Positions 38,297 through 50,889 of a stretch of 64,000 nucleotides of DNA are shown piece after piece. Made by a program: the position numbers and the translations under genes. The notes under the pieces are model-generated. The model saw only the letters and a program-made list of their open reading frames with translations, did no database searches and was not told the origin of the DNA. The DNA comes from Phlebiopsis flavidoalba (lineage: Eukaryota; Basidiomycota; Agaricomycetes; Polyporales; Phanerochaetaceae): assembly GCA_035772785.1 (NCBI GenBank), contig JAOCPU010000032.1, positions 62,001 through 126,000 on the forward strand, read 5' to 3'. Within the stretch, counting starts at the first letter, position 1. Each line of letters opens with the position of its first letter.

Positions 38297-39000
38297 ATGG
38301 AAGCATTTCCCTCAGAAAATATGGGAAAAAAAAATAGGAAGACATGCCTGCATGGATGGAGGGCGTACGTACCGGGTGTTCGTTGTCCCCTTGCCTCCCG
38401 CGCCATGAAGATTACAACCGAGACCGTGCGTTACACATCGGTGATGATTGTCAGCAAGAAGGGCTGTATCGCGTTCGCAAACCTTCTCCGTCGCATCGAC
38501 CGTCGCCCTTCGATTCGTCACCTCTTCATCTCGTATCGCACGCGCAACAATCAAATTGGCCGTCGACGCCTGTGCTCGAGCGGAGCAAGCGTCCAGCGAC
38601 ATACTTTCTCGAGCGGCGCCGACACTTGTAACGCTCTATCTTCATGATTCGACTATATTCGACGCTAAAAGCTATGAGCTGCTCTTTCTCGCAAACCTAC
38701 TCGACCTGGCCGTACCCCTCATCTCTACCGGTATCCGGTGTTTGAGTCCGTGCACAGCTTATGTTTCCTAAGGGGCTGGAACGTTTTGCGCGTCCAGCCA
38801 CCCCGATAACTCTGGCCTTAACCTCGGTTTTTGGGAGTATCTGGCTATTCTCAACGCCCCCAACCTAAACGTCCAATACGAGCTGCTGGCGGGTCTTTCG
38901 AAACGGCTATGGCGTTTGATTCCTTGTCTTGAGGGTCTTGCTGGACGTCCCCGTGGATTATAATCCTGGCGGGCCTCTTGATCCCATTAATCCTTTTCGG
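38297..39000 (+). pseudogene. F-box-like protein, tandem copy 2 (more damaged)
   Basis: ATG 38297 opens MEAFPSENMGKK, the counterpart of MERLPLELWEQI in copy 1 with a run of eight A bases shifting the frame. Then come CMDGG-RTYR-like residues near 38347-38375, TETVRYTSVMIVSKKG (38422-38464, matching RTVRYTSVMI of copy 1), AFANLLRRIDRRPSIRHLFI (38472-38531), SRAAPTLVTLYLHDSTIFDA near 38604-38665 and a degraded C-terminal part with LNLGFWEYLAI-like residues near 38820-38850. Order and spacing equal copy 1, so the two arose by duplication. Confidence 0.65.
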
Positions 39001-39009
39001 TGACGAGGA

Positions 39010-41560
39010 TACGAGAGAAATCAGCGGGATCGCAGTAAGAGGCGTCTCGGGCAGCCATCACTGCTGCAAAGCTTTCCAGCCTTACCACAGTGTGGGCGCA
39101 GACCCCAAGGATACGACGACAGTGGGCGGTGTGGGACAGGTGGTATGATACAGCAGGGCGGTTTGAACCACACGAACACTAATATTGAGATTTTAATCTC
39201 GCAAGCCGCACTAAAAAGAGAGGGGGGTTCCCCGACCCTCCGGAGTCTTGAGCAGGAGATGGATGAGCTATGAATAGTATTGATCCATAGCACAAACTAG
39301 ATTGGCTGGACATCGTATGGTGGTGGAGTATAGGCGTCCCTGGTGCGATTTGAGCGACGAATAGAATCTAGGAGCAGTGTATGGACGTACAGATTTGACG
39401 GGTGAAATGTGGAACAAGTCGGAATCGAAATTGTTACAGCTTCAGTACACTAATTATATAGGGCGGAGTAGTACCATCCTTGGGTCAAAATCTCGGTGCA
39501 AAAATTGTATCTAATAGAGTTAATGCAGTACCCCCACTTAGCGTTTAGTAAAGGCCCGCAGGTGCTGAATCCCCTGCACCACCGAGTGTGCCGACAGCGC
39601 GAAAGACTGATGCAAAATCATGGCCATCATGAGGAAATTAAGAGTAGGCAGGCTATGTTATAATGACCGACAAAGGGAGTGGACTGTAAAAGAGGTATAA
39701 AAAGTGCTCTCCCAGCAACAACAACAGTCTTATAAATTTCCTGAATCTCCCAATCACAAGCGAGTCAGAGCGGAAAGCCATTAGACATTGTCCAAGGACA
39801 CGCACTAGAAGCGTCCGCACGAAAGCTTTTGGAGAGGGCGGCTTCGCCCTGGCGATAGGTTAACACCGACAGCCAGGTCGGACGGAATTGACTTCAGTGA
39901 TGTGTTGTTCGCGGGTATGTGTGTTGCTGAGTAGAAGGGGGGTGCATTAGTCTAGAGGCCTCAGGGCTGCGAGATAGAAAAGAGACATCTCACTGTTCAT
40001 CTAAAGGACCGTAGTTTACAATTTTGTGTCGTCCATAGCTTACTTTAATCCCTGTAACTTGGTTGCCTTGGGACATTTGGTCTTAATACAAAAGCTGTTG
40101 CCCTGTGATTAGTTTGGAACCAATCTATAGTTCCGATTGGTGGAAACTACCTATAAACGGCTTTAAAAACACAAACCAAGAAAAAAACATGAAAATTCCA
40201 TACCAATGTTCGCCCGACCTATTCCATATAAGGGAATAAAAAGATAGAATATCGGCTGCGAGTGCCTGCAATGACAACACGCGCACCGGTGTTCGTTTGG
40301 GGTCATCTGCTCTCTGCGTAGGTCAATCAGGTTATCCGAGTCCTCGTATATAAGGCGCAGTCCAGTACGTGCCTCTATCGGTGCGGACGCCGAGTATAAT
40401 GATGTAGATAGTTCGGGTCTTCTATGGTCGAATCCACTCCTAGGGTGGCCTTGCTGAGCTAACAACTCTCTATCGTCCCAATCCGCGCGACTGCACTAGC
40501 CGCGTCCACAGCGGGCTTAGACTGAGCGTTCTTCAGCTTTCTCTGATATGACTTGTAATAATGGGCTGGTGTATAAGGGATCGTTTTAGCACGCAGCCCT
40601 CACCCCCGTTAGAAGCGGTACGTGCGGGCTCGACCAACGTGGGGTCGCGCTAGTCTGAGCTTGGTCGTAGTTGTGATTTCAGTGCTCGAATTCAATCCGC
40701 ATCGGCTGCGAAAAGTTTGGGCCGTGTTCGACAAAATGTGTTACGATGTTTCGGCGAGATTCCCGCATACTAATTAGTTACGCCGTTTGAGTGAAGGAGG
40801 AAAGTGTTAGCTGTAACGGAGTGTACGAACCATACGTAGCCACGATAGCCAAATTACCTATCGTCTTAGACCTCTCGCGTCCACGACACGCCCTGAATGA
40901 AGATGAGACTGACAATTTTGTAAGGCTAGACCGAAGAAAAGAAAAGAAACGCACTGCAGTGAGCCCCCCCCCTAGTATTTCTGAATGTACTGTAACGCAT
41001 CGTCATGGCCGAGATATGGGTCATGAACGGCTATTCGACGCGGGAAATGTACAAATTCAACATATCTCGACCAAAGGCGATGTCATCAGCGCCGAAACTT
41101 GAGTAGAGGGTGTTCGACAAATCGGCCGAGCTTCTATTTGAGTCTGCCGGCCCTCATAGTTCAGGTACGAGCTCGGTGATATGAAAGCCATGAAGGTCGA
41201 GTCATGCGCACAAACCCTGACGTTCCGGAATCTGCTGGACGTAAGTTGCTCCACCGTTTGCATCACTGCAGCCTAGATAAACTTATATCCACCCCACACG
41301 AAGAATATACTGGAACGTTCTTACTATCGGCACCCAGAGGCTAGACTCATGGGGCGTTCAGCACCGGAAAGTCACTCGGTGACGAAGCACCCCGTGTCGT
41401 TTTCCAAGTATGGTATCGTCCAAGCTATAGTAGACAAAGAAGAGGTCCCGCATCGCATGCATGTTATGATCATATCGGTGCAATAGGTGCACTGCCTTTC
41501 TCTTGTGCAGTTCGCAAGCTGAAGCTTCTAGTCAGACTCGCCATCCAACATAGAAAGGTT
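39010..41560. other. No recognisable gene
   Basis: Mixed short frames and AT-rich patches on both strands. Isolated TATA-like strings (for example near 40350) have no gene attached that I can see. Confidence 0.45.
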
Positions 41561-41566
41561 GTGGCT

Positions 41567-43020
41567 TCACCTGTAATCATCACCATTCTGAGTGATGTAT
41601 CGTACCCATGGGAGAGCTTGGTAACCGCTCTTCTCCACAATCTTGAGGTATCGGACTTGGATACCCGACACAGTAAAATATGGGATCTCGAACTTGACTG
41701 GTTATAGGAGCGCGCTTGTCCATATTTTCTTGTTCTATGGATTTACGTCGTAAACGGAGTAGCAGTGGGTATCTGTTCTCTAACAAAAATGACTCACCTC
41801 CCCGAACGCTGGGTAGACCAAAGTGCGCTCGCCATGAGGAACTCGCGACCACCCCCGAGCTGCTTGATTTTTCCAAACGAATGCAGACTTATCTGGCGCG
41901 TATTGCACGGTGCCAGTCGAACGCTGTATATCGTCATAAAAAAAAATGTTGACGTCAGAGAGCTCTGAAAAGCTTATGACGCACTCTGAATTTCGGTGTG
42001 TCTGCATCATGCGGGAACTGAGAACGTATATTTCAAACGTTGTTTGCTGTTACTCCTCCGCTTGAACTGAGCTTTGACCTTCACCATGTATGTTCTACCC
42101 CTGCTACCCTTGTGATGCTCGACCTGTGACGATATGAAACCCTTGAAGCACAGAGTTTCAAGGGACGAGGGGCTTACCGCAGCTTCAACCCAGACGAGAG
42201 GTTTGAAACAGGCGTCGATAGCCTATATGACATAAGTTCAACCAAACTCGGCCGTCCGGTGGACATGAACGAGATCGTGCGGTCATTCTCAAATCTCGAC
42301 AATCGAACACATTGATGGAACTTGACGTCCTCCATTTCTATGGTCCTTGACGCCCCGCGCAGCTGTGCGAGCGTAAGCCGAAACATCAGACTCCAATCGA
42401 CGGACAGTCGCGTAACTTCCTTGCCTGTGTCGTGCATCGAGACGAGTGGAACCCGCTTCGCTGATTCCGGGGGCATAGCCGTGGAAGGTAGAGGCACGAT
42501 TCATCTGTGAGGCGGGGCGAGGATCTCGTAGACGCGCACGGACGGTGGTAGGCCCATTTAGACATGAGCGTTCGGCGAACGTGGAGGGAGCACCATGTTG
42601 TCGGCTAAGTGGTTTCTGACGTACTCATTAGGATTGACACCTCTGCGCATGACGTACCGAAGGAAGACCTCATTCTTCCTGCTATCTGATTCCCTCGGAC
42701 CGGCACAACCGACAGCAGCGTTGCGTTGACGGGCCAATGGGGGGGCTCGCCGATGACTTGCCTAACTTCAAGCTTATAACGATTATTTCTTTTATGTGTA
42801 ATGCTACCTGGCCTTGCATATGAATGATGATTCAGATGCAGGCCCCCTATAACAGATGGGCCATGACAAACATACAACGTAGCTCCTTGGGCAGAATCTT
42901 GCTCAGTCTGTCGTTTGTGGGAAGCCGGAAGTCCATTCATCTCGTCCATCAGCTCGTATATGGATACCGAAAAGTTGTCGCGGATTCGGACTCTCTCCTC
43001 AAGGCTCCTTGAAGTACTCT
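41567..43020 (-). CDS. APM1: AP-1 clathrin adaptor complex mu subunit, C-terminal two thirds (frameshifted)
   Basis: The mu chain of AP-1 binds tyrosine-based sorting signals and packages cargo at the trans-Golgi and endosomes. On the minus strand, in order: EYFKE and IRDNF near 43000-42960, YELMDEM near 42950, the THKRNNRYKLEV block (usual ITQESYKLEVQ) near 42795-42760, NQIAGRMRSSF-CAEVSILMST (usual YRKNEVFLDVVESVNLL) near 42690-42620, then EMEDVKFHQCVRLSRFENDR at about 42338-42280 continuing TISF, ELMSYRLSTPV near 42240-42205, QYAPDKSAFVWK near 41905-41870, WRAHFGLPSVR near 41830-41800, FEIPYF near 41690, SGIQVRYLKIVEKSGYQALP and WVRYITQNGDDY to a stop at 41567-41569. Residues follow AP-1 rather than AP-2 (VRYITQNGD). 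The first 140 or so residues (longin domain) were not found upstream. Confidence 0.88.
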
Positions 43021-43029
43021 ACACAGAGA

Positions 43030-45825
43030 CCTGGACGAGCCCCCGGTGGATATAGACACAAGTGATTATCTATGCCGGGGGCATTGTGTGTTGCGTTTTA
43101 TACAACGCGAGCGATCTTATCAAACAGCCGCAAGGGTCGCATGGCTTAGCGAGACGTTGAAACCCCCAAAATCAGAAGCAACGAGTACAAGGAGGCCAGC
43201 ACAACGCACGCCCGTAGATGGTTCGAGTGTCGGATATGCGATGTAGCTAGACTACCCTCCCGAGAGGAGTGCACACGCTGCCCCACCACTTTCCAATGTG
43301 TGTGAACCGTGCTCGACCCTACCTCCTCAATGCTGCGAGTTACGATGGGCTAGAGAGAACATCGGTTGTCAATGGAGTGTCGGCAGGCTACAGTGCGTTC
43401 GCCGATACACGCATCATGACCGTTGGGCGATGCAGACGGCTTTACACCACTTGAGATTCAGTACATGCATGGGCAAATCAGAGACACGAATAAAAAAAAC
43501 AGCCCATGATAGACAGCGTCGAAGGGACTGCGATGCAATCGAAGTACTGTCGAGACCCCTCTTTCAGGACGAGCTACAGTTACAGAAAGACTAGTACATT
43601 ATGAAGAGGAACCCTGTATGGTAGGTATCCAGGTCCGAGGAGGTCTAGTCGCGTAATGGTGGGAAGCGATCACAGCAATCCGGCGACAGCCGTCTCTCGC
43701 CACTGAAAATAACGCGCAGTTCCTGACAGTACCTAGAAGCTCTAGTTTGTGTCACGGAGTTAGGTTCATTCCATCATGTAACGCTTTGTAAATTCAGAAT
43801 TCCAAGCAGCCCGTGTGTATTACGCCGAGTTAATAGGTAAAAGTTAGTATTACATAAAAAGCGCATACGTCATAATCCCTGATAATTCGGTGGCTGCCAA
43901 AGTACTCTTTCAGCGACGCTGGGGACTCAGCCAACCTCAACCAAACTATGTTTGTCTGGTAGCAGCAGACAGCCATCTTTAGCAAGATGTTCAGTACGAC
44001 AGTGGTAGTGGCGTGATCTTCCATGGGGCAGCTGTCGCAATGAAACGGATTGGTTTGTTACAGGCCGATGCGACGGCTTGCTCTAGTACAGGCCACGCCT
44101 ACCGTCTGGTCCTGTGGACGATGGACGCGAAAGTTGGGAGTTCAGCTGTCGAAGGTGGCGTCGTCGGCTGTGGAACGATACTTGTAGGAGGCCTATATAG
44201 GGTTTCTGCCGAAGTCGTCCGGATCCCCAATTTATATGCTGGCGGGCTCTGACGAAAACATGATGCATCGAATGGACCAAGAAGGAGCTTCCTTGGAGTA
44301 TATGCCAGCAACTGCATAGCGTCGACAGGCTGCGATATATAATGAGTTTACGTCAGTATAGATGAAGAAATGCCCGTGTGCACTTACTTGGTCCAATTTG
44401 TTCCCGGACTAGAAGGGGATATTAGTTTGACCCTTTGTCCGATGAATGCACTAACTCACCGTAAAAAAAATAAAGGCAAAGCAATGCTCATCACCATGAA
44501 AACAGCTCCAGGCGTCTGGATGCACATCATCGGAAATGTGCTAAGTGCGCCCAAACGACTTTATGTTCGTAGGTGTGCTTGATTTGGGGTAGATATTGAA
44601 ACATCGCGATAAATGTTGAGGAAAGTCCGAGAAGGTGGCCCCAGAGGTCTTGCTGTGTGATATACGCCCAGGAAGCACGCCGGGGAAAGCCCGAAGGAGT
44701 AAGAAGGGTGCGACGAGAGGAGCAAGAGGCTGGAGCAAACTCAGCACACGGCTGCTAGAACTGATGAGCCTATTGAAGTCTTGATTTTTTTTGGAGACGT
44801 ACGTGTATATAAAAACACAACGCCATGCAAGATGTTATAAGTATAGCTTCCATTCTTCCTGTTTCACGCTAGTCTCTGAATATGTTGTGGTGGATGTTCG
44901 GCCTGTGACGTGTTGCGTCCACGGTGACGTGTAATTTTAAGGTGTGAGGGATAGTATACGATGTAGATCAGAGGACAAGGGCTAAGCGAATCAAATCGAA
45001 TCAAAGACGAGTCGTAGGGATGTAGTAATAAAGTGGACTCACAATCATTGTAAAGAGTAAACCACATCAACGCAAGCTGGAATATGCCCGCGGTGGCCTC
45101 AATACAAATCTAGCCAACACTCTGACGCAGAGTTTAGATCGACGTCAACTGCACTTGAGTTGACGTACGAGGGTCACATTGCACAGCATTTGCATGAGGT
45201 ACCATTGTTTGATAACACTGTCCCGGTCATTAGACACAACGGCAGAGGCGGCATGGATTGCCACACACATGTCATGCGCCGCTGAGGCAGAAGAAATCTC
45301 CCTTTAGGAGTAAGAAACCATGGGCTGAACCCTTCGGAAGACGTTTGAAGGCATAAAATAATTCTCCAAGATGCTATTCCAGAACGTGAGAATTGAGCCT
45401 CTGGCCTCTGAGTATGAACTGCAAACGTAGACTGTGAAGGTAGTGATATGGACACCACAAGGCCGATAACAGTAACACCCCTCAGCCAACACATCCGCAA
45501 GCACGTCGTTTGCCCTTGTGAGAGGATTATTGAGAATTTGTGCCGCAAGAGGTCGTGAAGCACTCACTGTAATCGCAGGTGGCTGACATTAATGCGAAAG
45601 GAATTTGAGCCCTACACCGGCGTTGGTGGCAGCTGGCAGGAGGTTCGCGCGGGCGGCGGCGCGCGGCGCCAAGCCCGCGTCGGGATGTGCGCGTACTTTG
45701 ATTGGCGCCGTCGCGCTGCAATGGGCTTGGGCGCCGTCTTGCCCGTCTTTGCTTTCTCCGCCCTCACTCTCGCCCTCGTAAAGGGAAGAGTATACCACAG
45801 CGGCATCGATATTCTCGCGTCATAT
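43030..45825. other. No recognisable gene; expected place of the missing AP-1 mu N-terminus
   Basis: I looked on the minus strand for the longin-domain start of AP-1 mu (GKVLISRNYRGD-like, then NLYLLA) and did not find it. Frames present (for example minus 44024-43830, with LLKMAVCCYQTNIVWL) are not convincing. An alternating A-rich run lies at 43490-43499. Confidence 0.4.
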
Positions 45826-45831
45826 TTGACT

Positions 45832-48800
45832 ATGGATACTCAGGGTAAGATAGGAAATTTTACTGAACTACTCTGAATACTGACAACCCTTTCTTATTAT
45901 GCTATAGTTGACGACGTGATCATTGGGCCCACAGTGTCAATTCACAAAGTGCCTTCGCCCAACGACAATGACCACTCGACCGTCGCCTCGATGGGTGTCA
46001 GTCAAGATGAGATCGTTTCAGGCTCAGAGACATTTAATCATGCGACCCCACCCCAACCTAGCTCAACCGTTCACCCTTCTTCCGTCGCTCACTACGACGC
46101 CGCCTACCGTACATCAAGAATCGACGCCGCCGACCTGTTTGGAAGAAGAAAAATACATCGCCGTTTGTCCAAGACCCTCCTGTATGCGATCAAGGAGTTA
46201 CTCTCCTGACTCCTGACGACACGAGGGCTATCCTCACTTCGGGCACGAAACCAGCCATAGTCTCGAGCTCAGTTTATCCCCTCTCGCCGCCTGCGCCGAA
46301 GAGCAATACGACTACGTCGTCGGAAAACATGTCGCTATCCTCTTCAAGATCAGGTTATGTGGCATATAATGCGTTTTAGAGGACGTCCTTATGTTCTTCT
46401 CACCGAAGACGCACAAACCCGCTTTTCCAGCGAGCTCCATCAGCTACTTCTACAGGAGTCCTGCTCGACCAGGATCATCAAAAACCCGTTCGAACCTCTG
46501 CAATTTCACCTGCCTGCTCTCAGGACTCTGCTAGCTCCTCATTCTCGACATCCAGCTCGGTATATGCTAGCTGACATCTCTCTTGACCGTTCTGCTCCTC
46601 ACTCTGCTCAATCTTCCTTCTCTGCAACTGCGGCGGACTCGACATCGCGTATTTCTTCTGATGCTTTCATCTCCTTCTTCCTCTAACGAAGATATCACTT
46701 CGCCAACGCTTGGTGTGGACTCTTCGCCGGAAGGGCTTACGTTTTAACCGATACGCCCATGGCTGCTCGCTTCGTCTATGGCTCTATCAGTGACGGCAAA
46801 GAAGACGAGCTAATGGAAGTCACTGACGACAAGAGGACGAGCCAAGGGGATGAAATCTTTGGGATGGCCGATGGTCTCGTGGTCCAGTCTGGCTCCGAGG
46901 ACATGGTGGAGGACCTCGCTCGGCCGAGTACGCCCCATCTAGTGGAGGGTGTAGCGACCCCCACTGCTCCAAAGAAGACTCGTTCCCACTTTTACTTGCC
47001 TAACGCGAATATTTCCTTGTCTCGTAAACGCTCCCGACTAGTCTCAGTTTTGGATCCACTCCCTGAACAAGACGACGTCTCTCCAGCTGGATGTATGCGC
47101 CCTCGATCAAACTCAGGCGACCCCTCAGTGCCGGAAAATTCGAGTGGAACCCCTCTCTCGACCCTTAAGGCCAAGGAGATGCCACAGCATCGAAAAACAC
47201 CTACAAGAAAACTAAGTTGTCTTCCAAGATCTCACAATCCGCATACGCACTCCGGCCGGATCTAAGCTACTAGCGAAAGAACCCGCCAGCTTTCGTCGCG
47301 CCGCCTCCCTCCGCTCGGATCCTTCCACGAAACTGCTGTCTATCGCGGAACTAAAGAAGAAGCCCGTAACCGGCACTGTCGTCTATCCGTCGGCTAGTAT
47401 AGACGGAGTATTTCACGATCCCCCCATGAAGGTCTCCGGAATTACCGCAGAGTACCCCTCCGACGCACCTGTCACTCCTGTTCTTCGCTGTCTTTCCCCG
47501 CATCTGTCAGTATCTGGTTCGCGCCGTTCCCCTATTTCTGTCTCCAGCTGCGTTTTGGACCTCCTCCTTGCCGACCGTTCACCGCTGAGGACGCTGCTGA
47601 AGCCCGCCTAATGAGGTCTCATCCGAAGAGAGCATGCTGCAAACGTATCAGACGGCTTACTTTCCGCGGGAAGAAGATAGTAGTCGCATGTCTATTTGAC
47701 CCATCCGCTGCTGTGGACTCTGAGCAAGAGATGTGGAATGCTCTTGGTGAAGACGCCGCGACTGATATAGCTCAAACTGCCCTCAGGAAAAAATGAAGGA
47801 GTGCCTTAGCCAGGGGAAGATGGGCCACACATTCTTGGGCCTCGTGAGGAAATCCCCTTAAACCTCGGTATTGAAGAAGACTTCCGTGCCAGAGTGGTCG
47901 AGTGGATCCTCGACGTACACCGCATCATAACTATGTCTCCGTAATATACTAACGAATGGCACGTCAGGTCAAACCCCCCGCTTTTTTCGCTTCCAAGCCG
48001 ACGAAATGCGCCAATCTTCGCGCTCAACTGACGGAGTCGCCGGACACCAGATGGCACGCCGCACATCTACTCACAAGATACTTTGTCCGCATCGGGCCTT
48101 CGCCGCTCTCGTCTCCCATCCCAGAACCGACTTCTGACGAGAAAGGACATCGAATACTCCAAGGATCGAGAGGCTCTGACATGGGACATCGCGGTCGGAT
48201 GCATCTCTCTGTCGGTCAAAAGTAGCGTCCAGTTTCTTTCGTTTATAATGCAATGTCTAATATCCGTAGTTTTGCCATCGTGATTTCCTCCATCCTCTAT
48301 ATCCAGCGCTCGCAAGAGACTACCTCGAATCCTCGCGCCTCATACGATGGTGAGTCCATGATGACCTCGAAGTACGTCTCTTTGTCATGCGTGAACGTTC
48401 ATACTGGACATATCCCACATAGTCCGCCTCACAGGGATATTTTATCGGCTGTGGACTACTGTATTGGCAGCGTTGTACGCCTGGTGCGTACTTGGAGGAG
48501 CTCCTTGTCGCTCTCTCCGTCCATCCGCACCTTCGTCGATGGCGCGAGGCGACTGGGAGTTTGCCCATGCTGAGATGTGGGAAATTCTGTTTGACTCACT
48601 CGTTGGTGTCGCTCCTCCACTCCTCTCTCTAAGATGGATGTTCAATCGCGCTCACGAACTTGTAGATATCTCGTATTTGCATCATCCAATATACGTGATC
48701 ACCGGCTGTGCCTTGGTCCTTGGAATCGTCGAATCGGTTGTGTACAGAAAGAAGACTGAGATCGCTTACAAGTCCAAATATGCCGATGCTGCCACCAAGC

Positions 48801-49056
48801 GACGACGTGGGGTGAAGTGCGATTGCGAGAAGTTGCGGTCCAGGGCATTCAAGCTGTCTTTGGGTCTCGAGCAAGATATCAAGGATATACTCGCAATCAC
48901 AGACGTGAGTCCCACCGCACTAGATTATTATTGACTCTGGATTTCTTTGAGATTACTGATCTTGCGTGACAGGCTCTCGTGGACGGGATGCATGGGATGG
49001 TTGAAAGCAATGGATGCATAGCGTCGTTCAGAATTACTTCGCAACTTTGCGTGTGA
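45832..49056 (+). CDS. Cyclin-like protein with N-terminal Ser-rich region (frameshifted)
   Basis: Cyclin-fold proteins activate kinases or act in transcription; this is a large basidiomycete form. ATG 45832 gives MDTQ, then an intron 45845-45907, then VDDVIIGPTVSIHKVPS. A long low-complexity Ser/Pro-rich half follows, with KTRSHFYLPNANISLSRKRS near 46978-47035, SKISQSAYALRP near 47224-47262 and basic/proline stretches. The cyclin box begins at VDSEQEMWNALGEDAATDIA near 47715-47770 and RARVVEWILDV (47885-47917). SPDTRWHAAHLLTRYFVRIG (about 48030-48095), EYSKDREALTWDIAVGCISL (about 48150-48210), DYCIG and AYLEELLVAL (48491-48520) correspond to later helices. KLSLGLEQDIKDILAITD precedes a clean intron (GTGAGT...GACAG, about 48905-48972) and the last exon starts ALVDGMHGMVESNG, ending at 49056. 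RARVVEWILDV parallels the RAxLVDWLxxV helix of cyclins. The kinase partner is unknown. Confidence 0.68.
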
Positions 49057-49332
49057 ATACCATTAATTATTCTACGTATAAATATATAGGAACGTTCTAT
49101 ACTCGTAAACATGCTGCAGTCATTCTAATGCGACCACCCATTGCAAACCTCATTAATGGCACAGCTTACGCGCTCTCTCATTGGCTAGCTCGAGGCGTCT
49201 GCGAGTTGGGCGGAAGAAGCACGTGGAAATTGCCTTATTTGGTTGAGCACCCTCCGCCAGAATTTTCGCTGCAGCAAGGCAGACGAACATTCACTCTTTC
49301 ATTTCCATCCCCTTCTCCCCTTTTTGCCCGTC

Positions 49333-50880
49333 ATGTCTCACGTTGTCGACGTTTCAGTCACGCCAGCGCCTCTGCCTGCGGGTTGGACACCCTCGGCATC
49401 GACTGGGCAAAGTCCATCTCGCGTACGTCTCGCATCTTCTCCGGGGACTTCGACGGGCTCAATCGTACTTCCAATTCCTGGGATCTACAGCCCTAGTTGA
49501 GCGTAGGCTGCTACCCGCAGGCCCTGCGTATCTTGCACACGTCAAGCGGCTGTTCACAACCTCACATTCGCAGGAGCACGACCAGCACGCGTGAGGAGGA
49601 GAGAAAACGCCTTGAGGCATTGCACGGTACCAATGCTAACGGCGATGATGATCTCGGTGTCAGCAGCAGACGAAGAGGTAGCCTGAGAGGACTTGCTCTG
49701 AGCCTTGATCCCAAGGAGTGGAAGGTGTGTAGAAACTTCACTGAGTCGAATCGCTAACTGTGCTAATCTCATTACAGAAACAAGATCACTACGCCGTCCC
49801 TTGGCTTGTCGCATTTGCGATACAAGGCAAACGATGACCAGATCAAAATTGCTCGTACGCTCACATCTATTTAATGTACATGCTCACACTTGAATCGCAA
49901 CATTGTTGTCAGACCGGAAAAGGGTGCTCAAGCACCACCCCGACAAGAAAGCTGGAGTTGCGGGCGATTCCAACGACGATGCCTTCTTCCAAGTGTATTC
50001 AGAAGGCTATGGAGGTTCTGAGCAACCCTGAAAAGCGCCGCCAATACGACTCCGTCGATTCGTACTACGACGACTTCGAGCAGGGGGAACGTGCCCGACT
50101 GAAGAAAGCAGGTGAAGCTCGCCAAGGACCCGAACGCCTTCTTCTTCAAGGCCTTCACCCCCATTTTCGAGCGCGAGGCACGCTTCAGCAGCCGCAAAGC
50201 AGCCCGTCACCCCATGCTTGGCGTCTCAGCACGATGACACCAAGGAGCAGGTTGAGGCTTGCTACGGTACTTCTGTTTACCCCAATTTCGACAGCTGGAA
50301 GGAGCTTCGAGTACCTGGACAAGAGGTCAAACGGAGGGGTCAGGCGACTAGCCGAAGCGACGATAGCGGTACACGGAGAAGAAGAAGGAGACCAAGACTG
50401 AGCGTGCCGACGCGTCGCAAGAAGGAGGACACTGCACGCTTGCGCTCAAACTCGTCGATCTGACCCTCAGCGTTGATCCCCGTAATCAATGAGATTAAGC
50501 AGGAGGAGAAAGAGGGCGCGCGAAGCAAAGAAGAAGCGGCACAAACCGACGCGTCTCAGAAACGGCGTTTTCGCCCGCAAAACAGAAGCCCGCAGCGGAG
50601 GACGAAGAAGAAGGCTGAGGGAGGCGGAGCGCCAAGAAGAAGGAAGAGAGCAAAAAAACAAAAGGGGGTTTTGAGTTTTTTCGTGGGTTTATTCGTTGTC
50701 ACCAAGTATCACTTTACTGAACAAGGCGCCTTATAGGTTGCTCGCGAAGAGGCGAAGAACAGAAAGTCCAAGCGCTGCTGCTGCCAATGCCCGCGAAAAA
50801 GGCGAGTAGACGACAGGCTCGTCAGGGGACGCCGGGGCCGCATAATGTGCCCTCTGGTACTCCCATCCCACTGTGCGGTG
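49333..50880 (+). CDS. ZUO1: Zuotin-type J-protein of the ribosome-associated complex (frameshifted)
   Basis: Zuotin pairs with Ssz1 and stimulates ribosome-bound Hsp70 (Ssb) on nascent chains. ATG 49333 opens MSHVVDVSVTPAPLPAGWTP; intron 49423-49490 (GTACGT...CTACAG); then VERRLLPAGPAYLAHVKR, the family N-terminal signature, and a DDDLGVSDEEE-like acidic patch. LDPKEWK and QDHYAVLGLSHLRYKANDDQ flank intron 49725-49777; intron 49855-49912 precedes RVLKHHPDKKAG. The J-domain HPD triad is at 49936-49944. KAMEVLSNPEKRRQYDSVD, FDSW-RSFEYLDKE and KKNKTERARRKKE-like charged helices follow, then a Lys/Glu/Arg-rich charged region (50480-50680) that contacts rRNA in the family. The C-terminal helical bundle is not clear; the end is approximate. 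It starts 277 bases after the cyclin gene on the same strand. Confidence 0.9.
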
Positions 50881-50889
50881 TCTATCGAC

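Noticed and set aside
43830..44024. Minus-strand frame with LLKMAVCCYQTNIVWL as the missing AP-1 mu N-terminus
   Set aside because: Residues do not match the longin-domain order, and the following blocks are not contiguous.
50473..50736. Lys/Arg/Glu-rich frame as an independent small basic protein
   Set aside because: It is the charged region of zuotin in a shifted frame.
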